A stretch of DNA of 64,000 bases from Brevibacterium ravenspurgense. GTDB taxonomy: Bacteria; Actinomycetota; Actinomycetes; Actinomycetales; Brevibacteriaceae. Each line of letters starts with the position of its first letter. Positions within the stretch are counted from its first letter, which is position 1. Below the pieces are notes generated by a model, which was given only the letters and a program-made list of their open reading frames with translations, was not told the origin of the DNA and ran no database searches. This document shows, one piece after another, positions 25,112 through 34,666 of the stretch. The DNA lies in the NCBI RefSeq assembly GCF_001584615.1, contig NZ_LQQC01000002.1, forward strand, positions 62,001-126,000. The letters are read 5' to 3'. A program made the translations under genes and the position numbers.

Positions 25112-26584
25112 GTGAGCGTACGAGTTCGCTTCTGCCCTTCGCCTACCGGAACCCCGCACGTCGGGATGGTGCGCACAGCCCTGTTCAACTGGGCGTACGC
25201 ACGCCACACCGGCGGCACATTCGTCTTCCGCATCGAAGACACCGACGCCGCCCGCGACTCCGAAGAGTCCTACCAGCAGATCATCGAAGCCATGAACTGG
25301 CTGGGCCTGGACTGGGACGAGGGCATCGACGTCGGCGGCCCCCACGGCCCCTACCGTCAGTCCCAGCGCGGCGAGATCTACCAGGACGTCATCCAGAAGC
25401 TCAAAGACGCCGGACACCTGTATGAATCCTTCTCCACGCCGGAGGAAACCGAAGAGCGCCACCGTGCCGCCGGCCGCGACCCCAAGCTGGGCTACGACGG
25501 CTACGACCGCGACCTGACAGAAGAGCAGAAGGCGGCCTACCGCGCTGAGGGACGCGAACCCGTTCTGCGTGTGCGCATGCCGGATGAGGACATCACGTTC
25601 ACCGACGTGGTGCGCGGAGAAATCACCTTCAAAGCCGGCTCCGTTCCGGATTTCGTGGTGGTGCGCGCCAACGGCCAGCCGCTGTACACGCTCGTCAACC
25701 CCGTTGACGACGCGCTCATGGGCATCACCCACGTGCTGCGCGGAGAAGACCTGCTGTCCTCGACTCCCCGCCAGATTGTGCTGTACGAAGCACTCAAGGA
25801 CATCGGTGTGGCTGAATTCACCCCCGAGTTCGGTCACCTTCCCTACGTCATGGGCGACGGCAACAAGAAGCTGTCGAAGCGCGACCCCGAATCGAACCTG
25901 TTCCACCACCGCGACAACGGGTTCATCCCCGAAGGGTTCATCAACTACCTGGCGCTGCTGGGCTGGTCGATTGCTGCCGACCGCGACGTCTTCACGGTCG
26001 AAGAAATGCTCGAAGCTTTCGACATCCACGACGTTCTGCCCAACCCGGCGCGCTTCGACGTCAAGAAGGCCACGGCCATCAACGCCGACCACATCCGCAT
26101 GCTCGACGAAGACGAATTCGGCCGCAGGCTCCTGCCGTTCCTGCAGAACGCCGGATTGGTCGACGCTGAGCCGACTGAACGTCAGCTGGAGGTGCTGCGT
26201 CAGGCCGTGCCGCTCGTGCAGACCCGCATGAACCTGCTCAGCGAAGCCCCGGACCTCATGAGCTTCCTCTTTGTTGATGAAGATGGGTTCGAACTTCACG
26301 AAGACGGGCTGAAAACCCTGCGCGAAACCGCGCCGGAGGTTCTGCGCGCCTCGATCGAAGTGCTGGAGCCGCTGGACGACTTCACCACCGACACGCTGCA
26401 GACGGTTCTTAAGACAAAGCTCGTCGAGGAAATGGAAATCAAACCGCGCTTTGCCTTCGGCCCGCTGCGCACCGCACTGTCAGGCCGTCGTATTTCCCCG
26501 CCGCTGTTTGAATCCATGGAAATCCTCGGCAAGGACGTCACGCTGGGCCGCCTGCGCGGTCTGCTCGACCACCTGGAAGGCTGA
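25112..26584 (+). CDS. gltX: Glutamyl-tRNA synthetase
   Basis: This 490-residue class I synthetase charges tRNA-Glu, and in bacteria lacking GlnRS also tRNA-Gln. The HIGH-type motif is [21 protein letters not shown], followed by [17 protein letters not shown] appears as [13 protein letters not shown], then [16 protein letters not shown]. The C-terminal anticodon-binding helical domain is complete. GTG 25112 follows AAGGAAAAAC. Genes for tRNA-Gln and tRNA-Glu lie 1.3 kb downstream. Confidence 0.96.
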   Translation: MSVRVRFCPSPTGTPHVGMVRTALFNWAYARHTGGTFVFRIEDTDAARDSEESYQQIIEAMNWLGLDWDEGIDVGGPHGPYRQSQRGEIYQDVIQKLKDAGHLYESFSTPEETEERHRAAGRDPKLGYDGYDRDLTEEQKAAYRAEGREPVLRVRMPDEDITFTDVVRGEITFKAGSVPDFVVVRANGQPLYTLVNPVDDALMGITHVLRGEDLLSSTPRQIVLYEALKDIGVAEFTPEFGHLPYVMGDGNKKLSKRDPESNLFHHRDNGFIPEGFINYLALLGWSIAADRDVFTVEEMLEAFDIHDVLPNPARFDVKKATAINADHIRMLDEDEFGRRLLPFLQNAGLVDAEPTERQLEVLRQAVPLVQTRMNLLSEAPDLMSFLFVDEDGFELHEDGLKTLRETAPEVLRASIEVLEPLDDFTTDTLQTVLKTKLVEEMEIKPRFAFGPLRTALSGRRISPPLFESMEILGKDVTLGRLRGLLDHLEG

Positions 26585-26590
26585 TTCACG

Positions 26591-27844
26591 GTGCTGAAAT
26601 GCGAAGACCTGCGCGTTGAGGTTCCCCTCGACCACTTCGGGGACACTCCCGGGACGATCGAGGTCTACGCGAGGATTGTGGGCAATGCTGACAGCGGCAA
26701 CAAGCCGTACCTGCTGTACCTGCAGGGCGGCCCCGGTGTTGAGGCCTTCCGTCCGACGGAGAACAGCCCCACGTGGCTGCCGGAGGCGCTGAAAACCCAC
26801 CGCGTTGTCATGCTCGACCAGCGCGGCACCGGTCTGTCTTCGCCGATCGGCTGGGTGGACGGTCGCTTTGTCGGCACCGGGGGAGCTCAGGACCCCGAGG
26901 CGGTTGCTGAGCGCATGAGCTTCTATCGGGCTGATGCGATCGTTGAGGACGCTGAGGCTGTCCGTCGGGCACTCGGGGTTGAGAAGTGGGCGATCCTTGG
27001 GCAGTCGTTTGGCGGGTTTACGTCGCTGCGCTACCTGGCTGAGCATCCCGAATCTCTGCTGAGTGCGCGGATCACCGGGGGACTGGCACGTGTGCCGCAG
27101 CCCGGTGCTGATCCTGATCCGGCAATTGCGTACGCTCGCACGTGGCAGATCATGCGAGAGAAATCACAGAAATTCTTTTCGCAGTACCCCGGCGCGGCCG
27201 AGGCCATGAAGAAACTGCACGCTCGTGCAGTCACCGATGGCATCGCCCTGCCCGATGGCACGGTTGCCGCAGAGGCACACGTGCGTTCACTCGGCCTCCT
27301 GCTGGGAGCCAGCGGAGGCGACCAGAAGCTGCGCTTCCTGCTGGAACACGACGTCGATTCAGCCGCCCTGCGGCATGACCTGCAGGCCTCGCTGCCGTTC
27401 AGCGCGCGCAATCCGCTGTACGCGGCATTCCACGAAACCTGCTGGGCATCGGGTGCTAAGACCGATTGGGCTGCGCTGCGCGCACGCTCGGCTGAAGCTG
27501 CCGATGATCCGCTGTGGCTTTCGGGCGAACACGTTGACCCCGAGCTTTTCCGCACCGGTCCGCTGGCCGTGTGGGACGACGTCGCACAGGCGCTCGCTGA
27601 GCGGGACTGGCCTGTCATGTGGGACGTTGAGAAGCTGCGCAAGGCTGATGTTCCCACGGCGGCTGCCGTCTACACACACGATGCGTTTGTTCCCCGCGAC
27701 ATGTCTCGTGAAACAGCCGGGCTGCTTCCCAAGTGTGAAGTGTGGGAGACCGATGCGTATGAGCACAACGGGCTTGCGGCTTCCGACGGCGAGGTTCTGC
27801 GCCAGCTGAACGGGCTTCTGGAGGGCTTGAACGCGGCGGGCTGA
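26591..27844 (+). CDS. Alpha/beta hydrolase, proline iminopeptidase-like (S33)
   Basis: A 417-residue alpha/beta hydrolase. LLYLQGGPGVEA gives the oxyanion HGGPG-type loop, VVMLDQRGTGLS is the S33 DxRGxG motif, and AILGQSFGGFTSL carries the nucleophile Ser. The C-terminal TDAYEHNGLAAS supplies a candidate His. Such enzymes release N-terminal proline or other residues from peptides. GTG 26591 lies 6 bp after the gltX stop, so it is probably co-transcribed with gltX. The usual DG before the catalytic Asp is unclear (YTHDAFVPRDMS). Confidence 0.85.
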   Translation: MLKCEDLRVEVPLDHFGDTPGTIEVYARIVGNADSGNKPYLLYLQGGPGVEAFRPTENSPTWLPEALKTHRVVMLDQRGTGLSSPIGWVDGRFVGTGGAQDPEAVAERMSFYRADAIVEDAEAVRRALGVEKWAILGQSFGGFTSLRYLAEHPESLLSARITGGLARVPQPGADPDPAIAYARTWQIMREKSQKFFSQYPGAAEAMKKLHARAVTDGIALPDGTVAAEAHVRSLGLLLGASGGDQKLRFLLEHDVDSAALRHDLQASLPFSARNPLYAAFHETCWASGAKTDWAALRARSAEAADDPLWLSGEHVDPELFRTGPLAVWDDVAQALAERDWPVMWDVEKLRKADVPTAAAVYTHDAFVPRDMSRETAGLLPKCEVWETDAYEHNGLAASDGEVLRQLNGLLEGLNAAG

Positions 27845-27864
27845 GTGGCTGTTTGAGCGCAGTT

Positions 27865-27917
27865 TTGCATTCCCGCTCGGTGATGATGTAGAGTCTACTT
27901 CTGTTGCCGAGCGGGAA
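27865..27917 (+). promoter_or_regulatory. tRNA operon promoter embedded in an 11-bp inverted repeat
   Basis: TTGCAT (27865-27870) and TAGAGT (27889-27894) are spaced 18 bp. TTCCCGCTCGG (27870-27880) and its perfect inverse (27907-27917) flank the -10. The repeat centre (27893.5) falls on the palindrome TAGAGTCTA (27889-27897). Confidence 0.6.
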
Positions 27918-27932
27918 ATCCCGCCAGCTCAT

Positions 27933-28007
27933 TGGGGTATGGTGTAATTGGCAGCACGAGTGATTCTGGTTCACTTAGTCTAGGTTCGAGTCCTGGTACC
28001 CCAGCCA
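27933..28007 (+). tRNA. tRNA-Gln (CUG anticodon)
   Basis: The acceptor stem TGGGGTA pairs with TACCCCA. The anticodon arm AGTGA-TTCTGGT-TCACT places CTG at positions 34-36. The T-arm contains GGTTCGAGTCC. The CCA end is encoded (28005-28007). It reads CAG codons. Confidence 0.95.
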
Positions 28008-28031
28008 AATTCTTACGAACTCAATAGTCTT

Positions 28032-28104
28032 GCCCCCGTCGTCTAGTGGTCCAGGACACCGCCCTCTCAAGGCGGAAACGGCAGTTCGAACCTGCTCGGG
28101 GGTG
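28032..28104 (+). tRNA. tRNA-Glu (CUC anticodon)
   Basis: The acceptor stem GCCCCCG pairs with CGGGGGT. The anticodon arm CCGCC-CTCTCAA-GGCGG places CTC at the anticodon. The T-loop GTTCGAACC is present. CCA is not encoded. It lies 24 bp after tRNA-Gln and is probably co-transcribed. Confidence 0.95.
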
Positions 28105-28107
28105 CAA

Positions 28108-28150
28108 AACGCGAAAGCCTCAGCCAATCGGCTGAGGCTTTCGCGTTTCT
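28108..28150 (+). terminator. Terminator of the tRNA operon
   Basis: A perfect 18-bp stem (28108-28125 with 28130-28147) around AATC is followed by TCTGT. It begins 4 bp after tRNA-Glu. Confidence 0.85.
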
Positions 28151-28188
28151 GTATGCGCTTACGCCAGCGGGGAACTTTGCTGCAAAAA

Positions 28189-28349
28189 CGCCCCTTAGCC
28201 GGGATCCACGCTTTAGCCGCTAAAACACCCGTTTGCCGGGTTCCACCTCTTAGCCGCGAATCCACCCCTTAGCCGCACAAAAACTCCCGTTAGCCGGGTT
28301 TTGTTGGCTTAGCAGTTGTTGCTAAGACGCAGATCCCGGCTAACGGGAG
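28189..28349 (-). repeat. Intergenic repeat locus A: 66-bp nested inverted repeat plus an 18-19 bp unit array
   Basis: Read on the minus strand, a 66-bp element (28349-28284) has 15-bp outer arms CTCCCGTTAGCCGGG and its inverse. It encloses the inner hairpin CTTAGCA/TGCTAAG. It is followed by TTTTTGTG and then about five degenerate 18-19 bp units with consensus CGGCTAAGGGGTGGAWYC (28283-28189). The element lies after the iclR gene and could end its transcript. The same element occurs at 36500. The gap to 28460 also holds GCGAGGTGG (28386-28394) and its inverse (28441-28449). Confidence 0.85.
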
Positions 28350-28460
28350 TGTGCAGGTTGTGGGATGGTTCTGCTGTTGGGACGGGCGAGGTGGAAGCCA
28401 GCACCCTGTCGGGGTGAGGGGGCAGGGATGGGCGGCAGCGCCACCTCGCGCCCGCGAAGC

Positions 28461-29180
28461 TCAGGCCCGGGTGAGGGCTTCTGTCAGAGCGCGTCCAGCC
28501 TCAACAACCGACTGCGCGTGCAGGCGGCCGGGCTGGCGGGTTAGACGGTCAACAGGACCGGAAATCGACACCGCGGCAACAACCCGGTTCGACGGCCCGC
28601 GGACGGGCGCGGAAACGGAGGCGACACCTCGTTCGCGTTCGGCAATCGACTGTGCCCAGCCGCGGCGGCGAACACCGGAAAGCATCGTGGCCGAAAAGCG
28701 CGCCCCGCGCAGACCCGTGTGCAGGCGGTCCGGCTCTTCCCACGCAAGCAGCACCTGAGCGGCAGAGCCGGCACGCATCGACAGGGTTGCGCCAACCGGA
28801 ACCGAGTCGCGCAGACCAACAGGGCGTTCAACAGCTGCAACGCACAGTCGCAGATCACCCTGGCGGCGGAAAAGCTGAGCCGATTCACCCGTGCGGTCGC
28901 GCAGTTGGGCGAGGATCGGCCCGGCCGCGGCCAGCAGGCGGTCTTCGCCGGCAGCGGAAGAAAGCTCAGACAGGCGAGGGCCCAAAATAAAACGTCCCTG
29001 CAGGTCGCGGCCCACAAAACGGTGGTATTCGAGGGCGACCGCCAGACGGTGCGCGGTGGGGCGGGCCAGGCCGGTCAGTGCAACAAGTTCTGCAAGTGAG
29101 GCGGGCCCGGCTTCGAGTGCGGCAAGAACAGCCGATGCCTTGTCGATGACACCGACGCCGCTTCCGGTTTGACTGCTCAT
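28461..29180 (-). CDS. IclR-family regulator of the NdgR/LtbR type
   Basis: The 239-residue protein has an N-terminal winged helix-turn-helix (GVIDKASAVLAALEAGPASLAELVALTGLARPTAHRLAVAL) and a C-terminal IclR effector domain. Its place divergent from leuCD is that of actinobacterial NdgR (Streptomyces) and LtbR (Corynebacterium), which control leucine, and in corynebacteria tryptophan, synthesis genes. It probably acts on leuCD through the 107-bp gap. ATG 29180 (MSSQTGSGVGVIDKA) is preferred over ATG 29201 by family start. TTCAAGA direct repeats near 29200-29215 might be part of an operator. Confidence 0.88.
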   Translation of the reverse strand: MSSQTGSGVGVIDKASAVLAALEAGPASLAELVALTGLARPTAHRLAVALEYHRFVGRDLQGRFILGPRLSELSSAAGEDRLLAAAGPILAQLRDRTGESAQLFRRQGDLRLCVAAVERPVGLRDSVPVGATLSMRAGSAAQVLLAWEEPDRLHTGLRGARFSATMLSGVRRRGWAQSIAERERGVASVSAPVRGPSNRVVAAVSISGPVDRLTRQPGRLHAQSVVEAGRALTEALTRA

Positions 29181-29287
29181 GCCACTATTGAACCGTCTCA
29201 AGATTCAAGATGCAAGTCCGACCTTTGGACAATAGTTCGTACAGTGAAACTCACATCAGGTGAAGCCGATGCGAAAGGACGTGCACT

Positions 29288-30691
29288 GTGGGCAGGACGC
29301 TTGCAGAAAAGGTATGGGATGACCATACGGTCAAGGCCGGAGAAGGTGGGGACCCCGATCTCATCTATATCGACCTCCACCTTGTTCACGAGGTGACCTC
29401 GCCGCAGGCTTTTGAGGGTCTTCGTCTTGCTGGCCGCCCCGTGCGCCGTCCTGACCTCACAATCGCGACGGAGGACCACAACACTCCAACGCTCGACATC
29501 TTCAAGCCGATCGCCGACCCCACCAGCCGCACGCAGATCGAAACGCTGCGCAAGAACGCTGAGGAGTTCGGCATCCGCCTGCACTCCCTGGGCGATGCAG
29601 AACAGGGCATCGTCCACGTTGTCGGCCCGCAGCTGGGGCTGACGCAGCCGGGCATGACGGTTGTCTGCGGTGACTCGCACACCTCGACCCACGGAGCCTT
29701 CGGGTCGATCGCAATGGGGATCGGCACCTCGGAAGTGGAGCACGTCCTGGCCACCCAGACGCTCCCGCTCAAGCCGTTCAAGACCATGTCGATCACCGTC
29801 AACGGCGAACTGCCGGAAGGATCCAGCGCCAAAGACATCATCCTGGCGATCATCGCGAAGATCGGCACCGGCGGGGGACAGGGCTACATCCTCGAGTATC
29901 GCGGCGAAGCCATCGAAAAGCTGTCGATGGAAGCCCGTATGACCATCTGCAACATGTCGATTGAAGCTGGTGCGCGCGCCGGTATGGTCGCGCCAGACCA
30001 GACGACTTTCGATTACATCAAGGGCCGCCCGCATGCCCCGCAGGGCAAAGACTGGGACGACGCCGTCGAATACTGGAAGACCCTGCGCACCGACGATGAC
30101 GCCGTTTTTGACGCCGAGGTCGTCCTCGAAGCCGAAGACATCGAACCGTTCGTCACATGGGGCACCAACCCCGGCCAGGGCCTGCCGCTGTCGGCAAATG
30201 TCCCGAACCCGGCCGACATCGCCGACGAAACCGAACGCTTCGCCGCCGAAAGCGCCATCGAATACATGGGCCTGACCCCCGGCACGCCGCTGCGCGACAT
30301 CCGGGTGGACACGGTGTTCCTCGGTTCGTGCACGAACTCCCGGATCGAAGACCTACGAGGTGCCGCCGACATCATCCGGGGCCGCAGCAAAGATCCGAAC
30401 GTCAGGATGCTCGTGGTGCCCGGTTCCGCTCGGGTCCGCCTGCAGGCGGAACAGGAGGGGCTGGACAAGGTGTTCACAGACTTCGGTGCAGAGTGGCGCT
30501 TTGCCGGCTGCTCGATGTGCCTGGGCATGAACCCCGACCAGCTGGCCGAGGGCGAACGCTGCGCATCGACCTCGAACCGCAACTTCGAAGGACGTCAGGG
30601 CAAGGGCGGACGCACCCACCTGGTGAGCCCGCTCGTGGCTGCCGCAACGGCCGTGCGCGGAACACTGTCAAGCCCGGCGGATCTGGACTGA
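29288..30691 (+). CDS. leuC: 3-isopropylmalate dehydratase large subunit
   Basis: It works with LeuD to isomerise 2- to 3-isopropylmalate in leucine synthesis. The 467 residues have the aconitase-family pattern: [45 protein letters not shown] and [30 protein letters not shown] supplies the remaining Cys ligands of the 4Fe-4S cluster. GTG 29288 follows AAAGGAC. leuD starts 12 bp after the stop. Confidence 0.96.
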   Translation: MGRTLAEKVWDDHTVKAGEGGDPDLIYIDLHLVHEVTSPQAFEGLRLAGRPVRRPDLTIATEDHNTPTLDIFKPIADPTSRTQIETLRKNAEEFGIRLHSLGDAEQGIVHVVGPQLGLTQPGMTVVCGDSHTSTHGAFGSIAMGIGTSEVEHVLATQTLPLKPFKTMSITVNGELPEGSSAKDIILAIIAKIGTGGGQGYILEYRGEAIEKLSMEARMTICNMSIEAGARAGMVAPDQTTFDYIKGRPHAPQGKDWDDAVEYWKTLRTDDDAVFDAEVVLEAEDIEPFVTWGTNPGQGLPLSANVPNPADIADETERFAAESAIEYMGLTPGTPLRDIRVDTVFLGSCTNSRIEDLRGAADIIRGRSKDPNVRMLVVPGSARVRLQAEQEGLDKVFTDFGAEWRFAGCSMCLGMNPDQLAEGERCASTSNRNFEGRQGKGGRTHLVSPLVAAATAVRGTLSSPADLD

Positions 30692-30703
30692 GGGAGGAAA
30701 GCT

Positions 30704-31309
30704 GTGGAGAAGATCACCAAGCACACCGGGATCGGCGTACCGCTGCGCCGTTCGAACGTCGACACCGACCAGATCATTCCGGCGGTCTACCTCAAGCGGG
30801 TGACCAAGACCGGCTTCGACGACGCGCTTTTTGCCCACTGGCGCAAAGACCCCGACTTCATCCTCAACCGCGATCCGTTCACGCGCGGTTCCGTGCTCAT
30901 CGCAGGCCCGGACTTCGGTACGGGGTCGAGCCGCGAACACGCAGCGTGGGCGCTCAAGGACTACGGCTTCAAAGCCGTTCTCTCCAGCCGCTTTGCCGAC
31001 ATCTTCCGGTCCAACGCGGGTAAGAACGGCCTCGTTGCAGCACAGCTCGAACAGTCTGACATCGAACTGCTGTGGAAGGTCATCGACAACAACCCCAACA
31101 CGGAAGTCACCGTCGACCTCGAAACGCGGACCGTGTCCGCCGATACCGTCACGGTGCCGTTCCAGATTGACGACTTCACTCGCTGGCGGCTGATGGAAGG
31201 CCTCGACGACATCAGCCTCACCCTGCGCGACTCCGACGCGATCGACGCCTTTGAAGCGAAGCGGCCCAGCTACAAGCCGCACACCCTGCCGGCCCGCACG
31301 GAGGACTGA
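30704..31309 (+). CDS. leuD: 3-isopropylmalate dehydratase small subunit
   Basis: The 201-residue swivel-domain partner of Leu[61 protein letters not shown] and NGLVAAQL are the usual blocks. AGGGAGGAAAGCT precedes GTG 30704. Same operon as leuC. Confidence 0.96.
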   Translation: MEKITKHTGIGVPLRRSNVDTDQIIPAVYLKRVTKTGFDDALFAHWRKDPDFILNRDPFTRGSVLIAGPDFGTGSSREHAAWALKDYGFKAVLSSRFADIFRSNAGKNGLVAAQLEQSDIELLWKVIDNNPNTEVTVDLETRTVSADTVTVPFQIDDFTRWRLMEGLDDISLTLRDSDAIDAFEAKRPSYKPHTLPARTED

Positions 31310-31384
31310 ACGAGGCGGAGGCTGGAAAGAAGACTGAGCGGCAGCCCGGTGGCGCTCGGCAGGAGGGTGGCCGCAGCAGAGTGC

Positions 31385-31422
31385 GAGGCCCAGGACCAGC
31401 ACACATGCAGGTCTTGGGCCTC
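31385..31422. terminator. Hairpin after leuD
   Basis: GAGGCCCAgGACC pairs with GGTCtTGGGCCTC around a 12-nt loop. There is no strong T-tract, so its role as a terminator is inferred. Confidence 0.5.
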
Positions 31423-31476
31423 AGCCGTTCGAGCTAGCATAGAAGCCGGCTTATACGCTTCAGGCACAGGAGGAAC

Positions 31477-32796
31477 ATGCTCGAGGTCAACGGAGGCAAT
31501 CCGCTCACAGGCACCGTTCGCGTCAGAGGTGCAAAGAACCTTGTGCCCAAGGCGATGGTTGCCAGCCTGCTGGCAGAAACACCTTCGACGCTGCGCGGTG
31601 TTCCCTGCATCAGCGACGTCGACATTGTCACCGGACTTCTCGAGCTCCACGGGGTCAGCGTCACCCAGCACCCCGACGGTGACCGGCCCGACGGCGAACT
31701 GCGCATGGACCCCACCCGCGTTGAGCAGGGAGCGATCGCGGACATTGACGCTCACGCCGGCTCATCGCGCATTCCGATCCTCTTCTGCGGACCACTGCTG
31801 CACCGTCTGGGACGAGCATTCATCCCCGACCTCGGCGGGTGCCGCATCGGCGACCGCCCCATTGACTTCCACCTCGACGTCCTGCGCTCCTTCGGTGCGC
31901 AGATCGAAAAAACGGCCGGCGGCATCAGCCTCACCGCCCCCACTCGGCTGACGGGAACCAAAGTAGAACTGCCCTTCCCGTCGGTCGGTGCGACCGAACA
32001 GGTGCTGCTCACCGCCGTGCGCGCTCAGGGTCTGACCGAGCTCAAGAACGCCGCTGTCGAACCTGAAATCCTCGACTTGGTGGCAATCCTGCAGAAAATG
32101 GGCGCCATCATCTCGGTTGACACCGACCGGGTCATCCGGATTGAGGGTGTTGACTCGCTGAACGGCTACACCCATCGGGCACTTCCGGACAGGATCGAAG
32201 CGGCATCGTGGGCATCCGCAGCACTGGCAACCGGCGGCGACATCTTTGTTGAAGGGGCCGACCAGCCAAGCATGCTGACGTTCCTCAACACGTTCCGCAA
32301 AGCCGGCGGGCAGTTCACGGTGAAGGAAAACGGCATCCGGTTCACCCACCCCGGTGGCCGCCTGCAGTCGTTGGCCCTGGAGACTGCCGTCCACCCCGGT
32401 TTCATGACCGACTGGCAGCAGCCGTTTGTCGTGGCGCTGACGCAGGCAACCGGACTGTCGATCCTGCACGAAACCGTGTACGAAAACCGCCTGGGCTTTA
32501 CGAACGCACTCGTCAAAATGGGGGCCCAGATCCAGCTGTACCGCGAATGCCTGGGCGGCACCCCCTGCCGTTTTGGGCAGCGCAACTTCCGCCACTCCGC
32601 CGTGATCTCCGGGCCGACACCGCTGAAGAGCGCCAACATCGACGTGCCCGATCTGCGCGGCGGGTTCTCGCACGTCATCGCAGCCCTGGCCGCCGAAGGG
32701 CGCTCCGAGGTGTCCGGCATCGAAATCATCAATCGCGGCTATGAAGACTTCATCGCCAAACTCGACGGCCTCGGCGCACAGGTGAGCCTGACATGA
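31477..32796 (+). CDS. murA: UDP-N-acetylglucosamine 1-carboxyvinyltransferase
   Basis: It adds enolpyruvate from PEP to UDP-GlcNAc, the first committed step of peptidoglycan precursor synthesis in the cytosol. The 439-residue EPSP-synthase fold starts LEVNGGNPLTGTVRVRGAKNLVPKAM, with the active-site Lys-Asn. The catalytic loop DLGGCRIGDRPIDFH has Cys122, the residue alkylated by fosfomycin, so natural resistance by a Cys-to-Asp change is not seen. AGGAGGAAC precedes ATG. TAGCAT (31435-31440) may be its -10. Confidence 0.93.
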   Translation: MLEVNGGNPLTGTVRVRGAKNLVPKAMVASLLAETPSTLRGVPCISDVDIVTGLLELHGVSVTQHPDGDRPDGELRMDPTRVEQGAIADIDAHAGSSRIPILFCGPLLHRLGRAFIPDLGGCRIGDRPIDFHLDVLRSFGAQIEKTAGGISLTAPTRLTGTKVELPFPSVGATEQVLLTAVRAQGLTELKNAAVEPEILDLVAILQKMGAIISVDTDRVIRIEGVDSLNGYTHRALPDRIEAASWASAALATGGDIFVEGADQPSMLTFLNTFRKAGGQFTVKENGIRFTHPGGRLQSLALETAVHPGFMTDWQQPFVVALTQATGLSILHETVYENRLGFTNALVKMGAQIQLYRECLGGTPCRFGQRNFRHSAVISGPTPLKSANIDVPDLRGGFSHVIAALAAEGRSEVSGIEIINRGYEDFIAKLDGLGAQVSLT

Positions 32797-33644
32797 GCAC
32801 AGATAAGAACAGGGGAGCGGGCAGCGAGGTGAACGGCGAGGAGCGCCGTGAAATGAGCGGCAGCCAGGCGAGCCGCGAGACCAAGGCGAACGGCACAGAC
32901 GAAAAGAACAGGCACCTCGGCTTCGAGGTTGCCTACGACCTGAAGTCGACCGGCCAGCAGCTCCGGCGTGCGTCTTTCCTCGCTCCGTTTGTGCGCGGCG
33001 GTCTGCGGCCGCTGGGCAGGATCGCGGTCCGAGGTGCCGAGAACATCCCGCAGGACGGCCCGCTGATCGTGGCCTCCTACCATCAGTCGAACCTCGACCC
33101 GCTGGTCGTGGGAATTTCGATCTACAACCAGGGGCGGCTGCCGCGGTTCATGGCCAAGCACACCCTGTTCACGTTCCCGGTTGGGCTGGTGACACGACCC
33201 CTGGGCCAGATTCCGGTAGTGCGCGGTTCGCGCGAGGCGGGGGACTCCCTGGCCTACGCAAAAGCTGCCCTCGCCGCAGGGCAGACAGTCACGATCTACC
33301 CCGAAGGCACCCACACGAAAGACCCCGACATGTGGCCGGGGCCCGCAAAATCCGGCACCGCCAGGCTTGCGCTGCAGACGGGAACACCGATCATCACTGT
33401 CGCCCACTGGGGCGTGCAGAACGCGCTGCCGGGCAAATCGCTGCGCCCGCGCCTTGGACCCCGCCGAGTGATGACCGTAGACTTCTCCGAGCCGATCGTC
33501 ACCGAAGGCGTGCCTGAAACCAAGGAGAACGTCGCATCGCTGACCGAGCACATCACCGCTCGCATCGCATCCCAGCTTGCCGACCTGCGCGGTGTACCGC
33601 TGCCCGATCGGTTCCGCAATGCACTTGAATGGAGGAAAGCGTGA
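32793..33644 (+). CDS. plsC: 1-acyl-sn-glycerol-3-phosphate acyltransferase
   Basis: A 283-residue membrane-associated acyltransferase for phosphatidic acid synthesis. It shows the four PlsC motifs: SYHQSNLDP (H-x4-D), a GRLPRF-type block, IYPEGTHTKDP and a T-P-I (TGTPIITV) block. The first ~45 residues are charged, low-complexity and not family-like, so a later start is possible, though the ATG at 32793 overlaps the murA stop (ATGA). Coupled to murA upstream and gpsA downstream. Confidence 0.88.
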   Translation: MSTDKNRGAGSEVNGEERREMSGSQASRETKANGTDEKNRHLGFEVAYDLKSTGQQLRRASFLAPFVRGGLRPLGRIAVRGAENIPQDGPLIVASYHQSNLDPLVVGISIYNQGRLPRFMAKHTLFTFPVGLVTRPLGQIPVVRGSREAGDSLAYAKAALAAGQTVTIYPEGTHTKDPDMWPGPAKSGTARLALQTGTPIITVAHWGVQNALPGKSLRPRLGPRRVMTVDFSEPIVTEGVPETKENVASLTEHITARIASQLADLRGVPLPDRFRNALEWRKA

Positions 33645-34645
33645 CGACAGCCGTCATGGGCGCTGGATCGTGGGGAACAACCTATGCCGGTGTGATCGCC
33701 GATGCAGGATTCCCCGTGACCGTCTGGGCACGTTCGGAAGAAGCCGCCCGCGAACTGCGGGAAGAGCACACGAACTCCAAGTACCTGCCCGGCATCCGCT
33801 TCAACGACAGGATCACCGCAACCAGCGACCCCGTTGAAGCTCTGCGCGATGCAGAGGTTGTTGTGCTCGCGGTGCCCGCGCAGTCGCTGCGGGACAACCT
33901 CCAGCAGTGGAAGGACCATATTCGTTCCGACGCGATCATCGTCAGCCTCATGAAGGGCATCGAACTGGACACGGGCCTGCGCATGAGCGAAGTCATTGCC
34001 GAAGTCACCGGCTTTGACGACAAGCAGATCGCCGTTGTGTCCGGCCCCAACCTGGCACGTGAAATCGCCGAACACCAGCCGACCGCAACGGTTGTTGCGT
34101 GCACGTGCCCTGAAAACGCCGAAGAGATCGCCCGCCGCAGCGCCAATTCCTACTTCCGCCCGTACACAAACTCCGATGTTGTGGGCGTTGAACTCGGCGG
34201 TGCTGTGAAGAACGTCATCGCGCTTGCCGTCGGCATCGCCGATGGTCAGGGACTCGGTGACAATTCGAAAGCCTCGATCATCACCCGCGGTCTGGCGGAG
34301 ATCACTCGCCTGGCACTGGTCATGGGCGCCCAGGCGCACACGATGGCGGGCCTTGCCGGCATGGGCGACCTCGTGGCCACGTGTGCCTCACCGCTGTCGC
34401 GCAACCGCTCCTTCGGCCGTCTGATGGGCGAAGGCCTAAGCGTTGACGAAGCCGCCGCAAAGACGAAGCAGACCGCCGAGGGTGTGAAATCCGCACCGGC
34501 CGTTCTGGGCCTCGGTGCAGCACACGACGTCGACCTGCCCATCACCCAGGCCGTATCTGCCGTCATCGACGGACGCCTGCACGTCGACGACGTCGCCGGT
34601 CTGCTGCTGGCCCGCAAACGCAAGGACGAATCGCAGAGCAGCTGA
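33641..34645 (+). CDS. gpsA: Glycerol-3-phosphate dehydrogenase [NAD(P)+]
   Basis: It reduces dihydroxyacetone phosphate to sn-glycerol-3-phosphate for phospholipid synthesis, supplying the substrate chain that PlsC acts on. The 334-residue protein starts with the Rossmann motif VMGAGSWGTTYA, then VVLAVPAQSLR, VVSGPNLAREIA, and ELGGAVKNVIALAVGIADG with the catalytic Lys. GTG 33641 is chosen because GGAGGAAAGC precedes it and it overlaps the plsC stop as GTGA. Confidence 0.94.
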   Translation: MTTAVMGAGSWGTTYAGVIADAGFPVTVWARSEEAARELREEHTNSKYLPGIRFNDRITATSDPVEALRDAEVVVLAVPAQSLRDNLQQWKDHIRSDAIIVSLMKGIELDTGLRMSEVIAEVTGFDDKQIAVVSGPNLAREIAEHQPTATVVACTCPENAEEIARRSANSYFRPYTNSDVVGVELGGAVKNVIALAVGIADGQGLGDNSKASIITRGLAEITRLALVMGAQAHTMAGLAGMGDLVATCASPLSRNRSFGRLMGEGLSVDEAAAKTKQTAEGVKSAPAVLGLGAAHDVDLPITQAVSAVIDGRLHVDDVAGLLLARKRKDESQSS

Positions 34646-34666
34646 GGGGCTGTTGCTGGGCGGCTT

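Noticed and set aside
24542..26299. 585-codon open frame on the minus strand opposite the FAH-family gene and gltX
   Set aside because: It mirrors the codon structure of two certain genes, has no ribosome binding site and no recognisable domain; typical high-GC antisense shadow.
28189..28349. CRISPR array
   Set aside because: Units are contiguous, degenerate and 18-19 bp with no unique spacers, and there are no cas genes.
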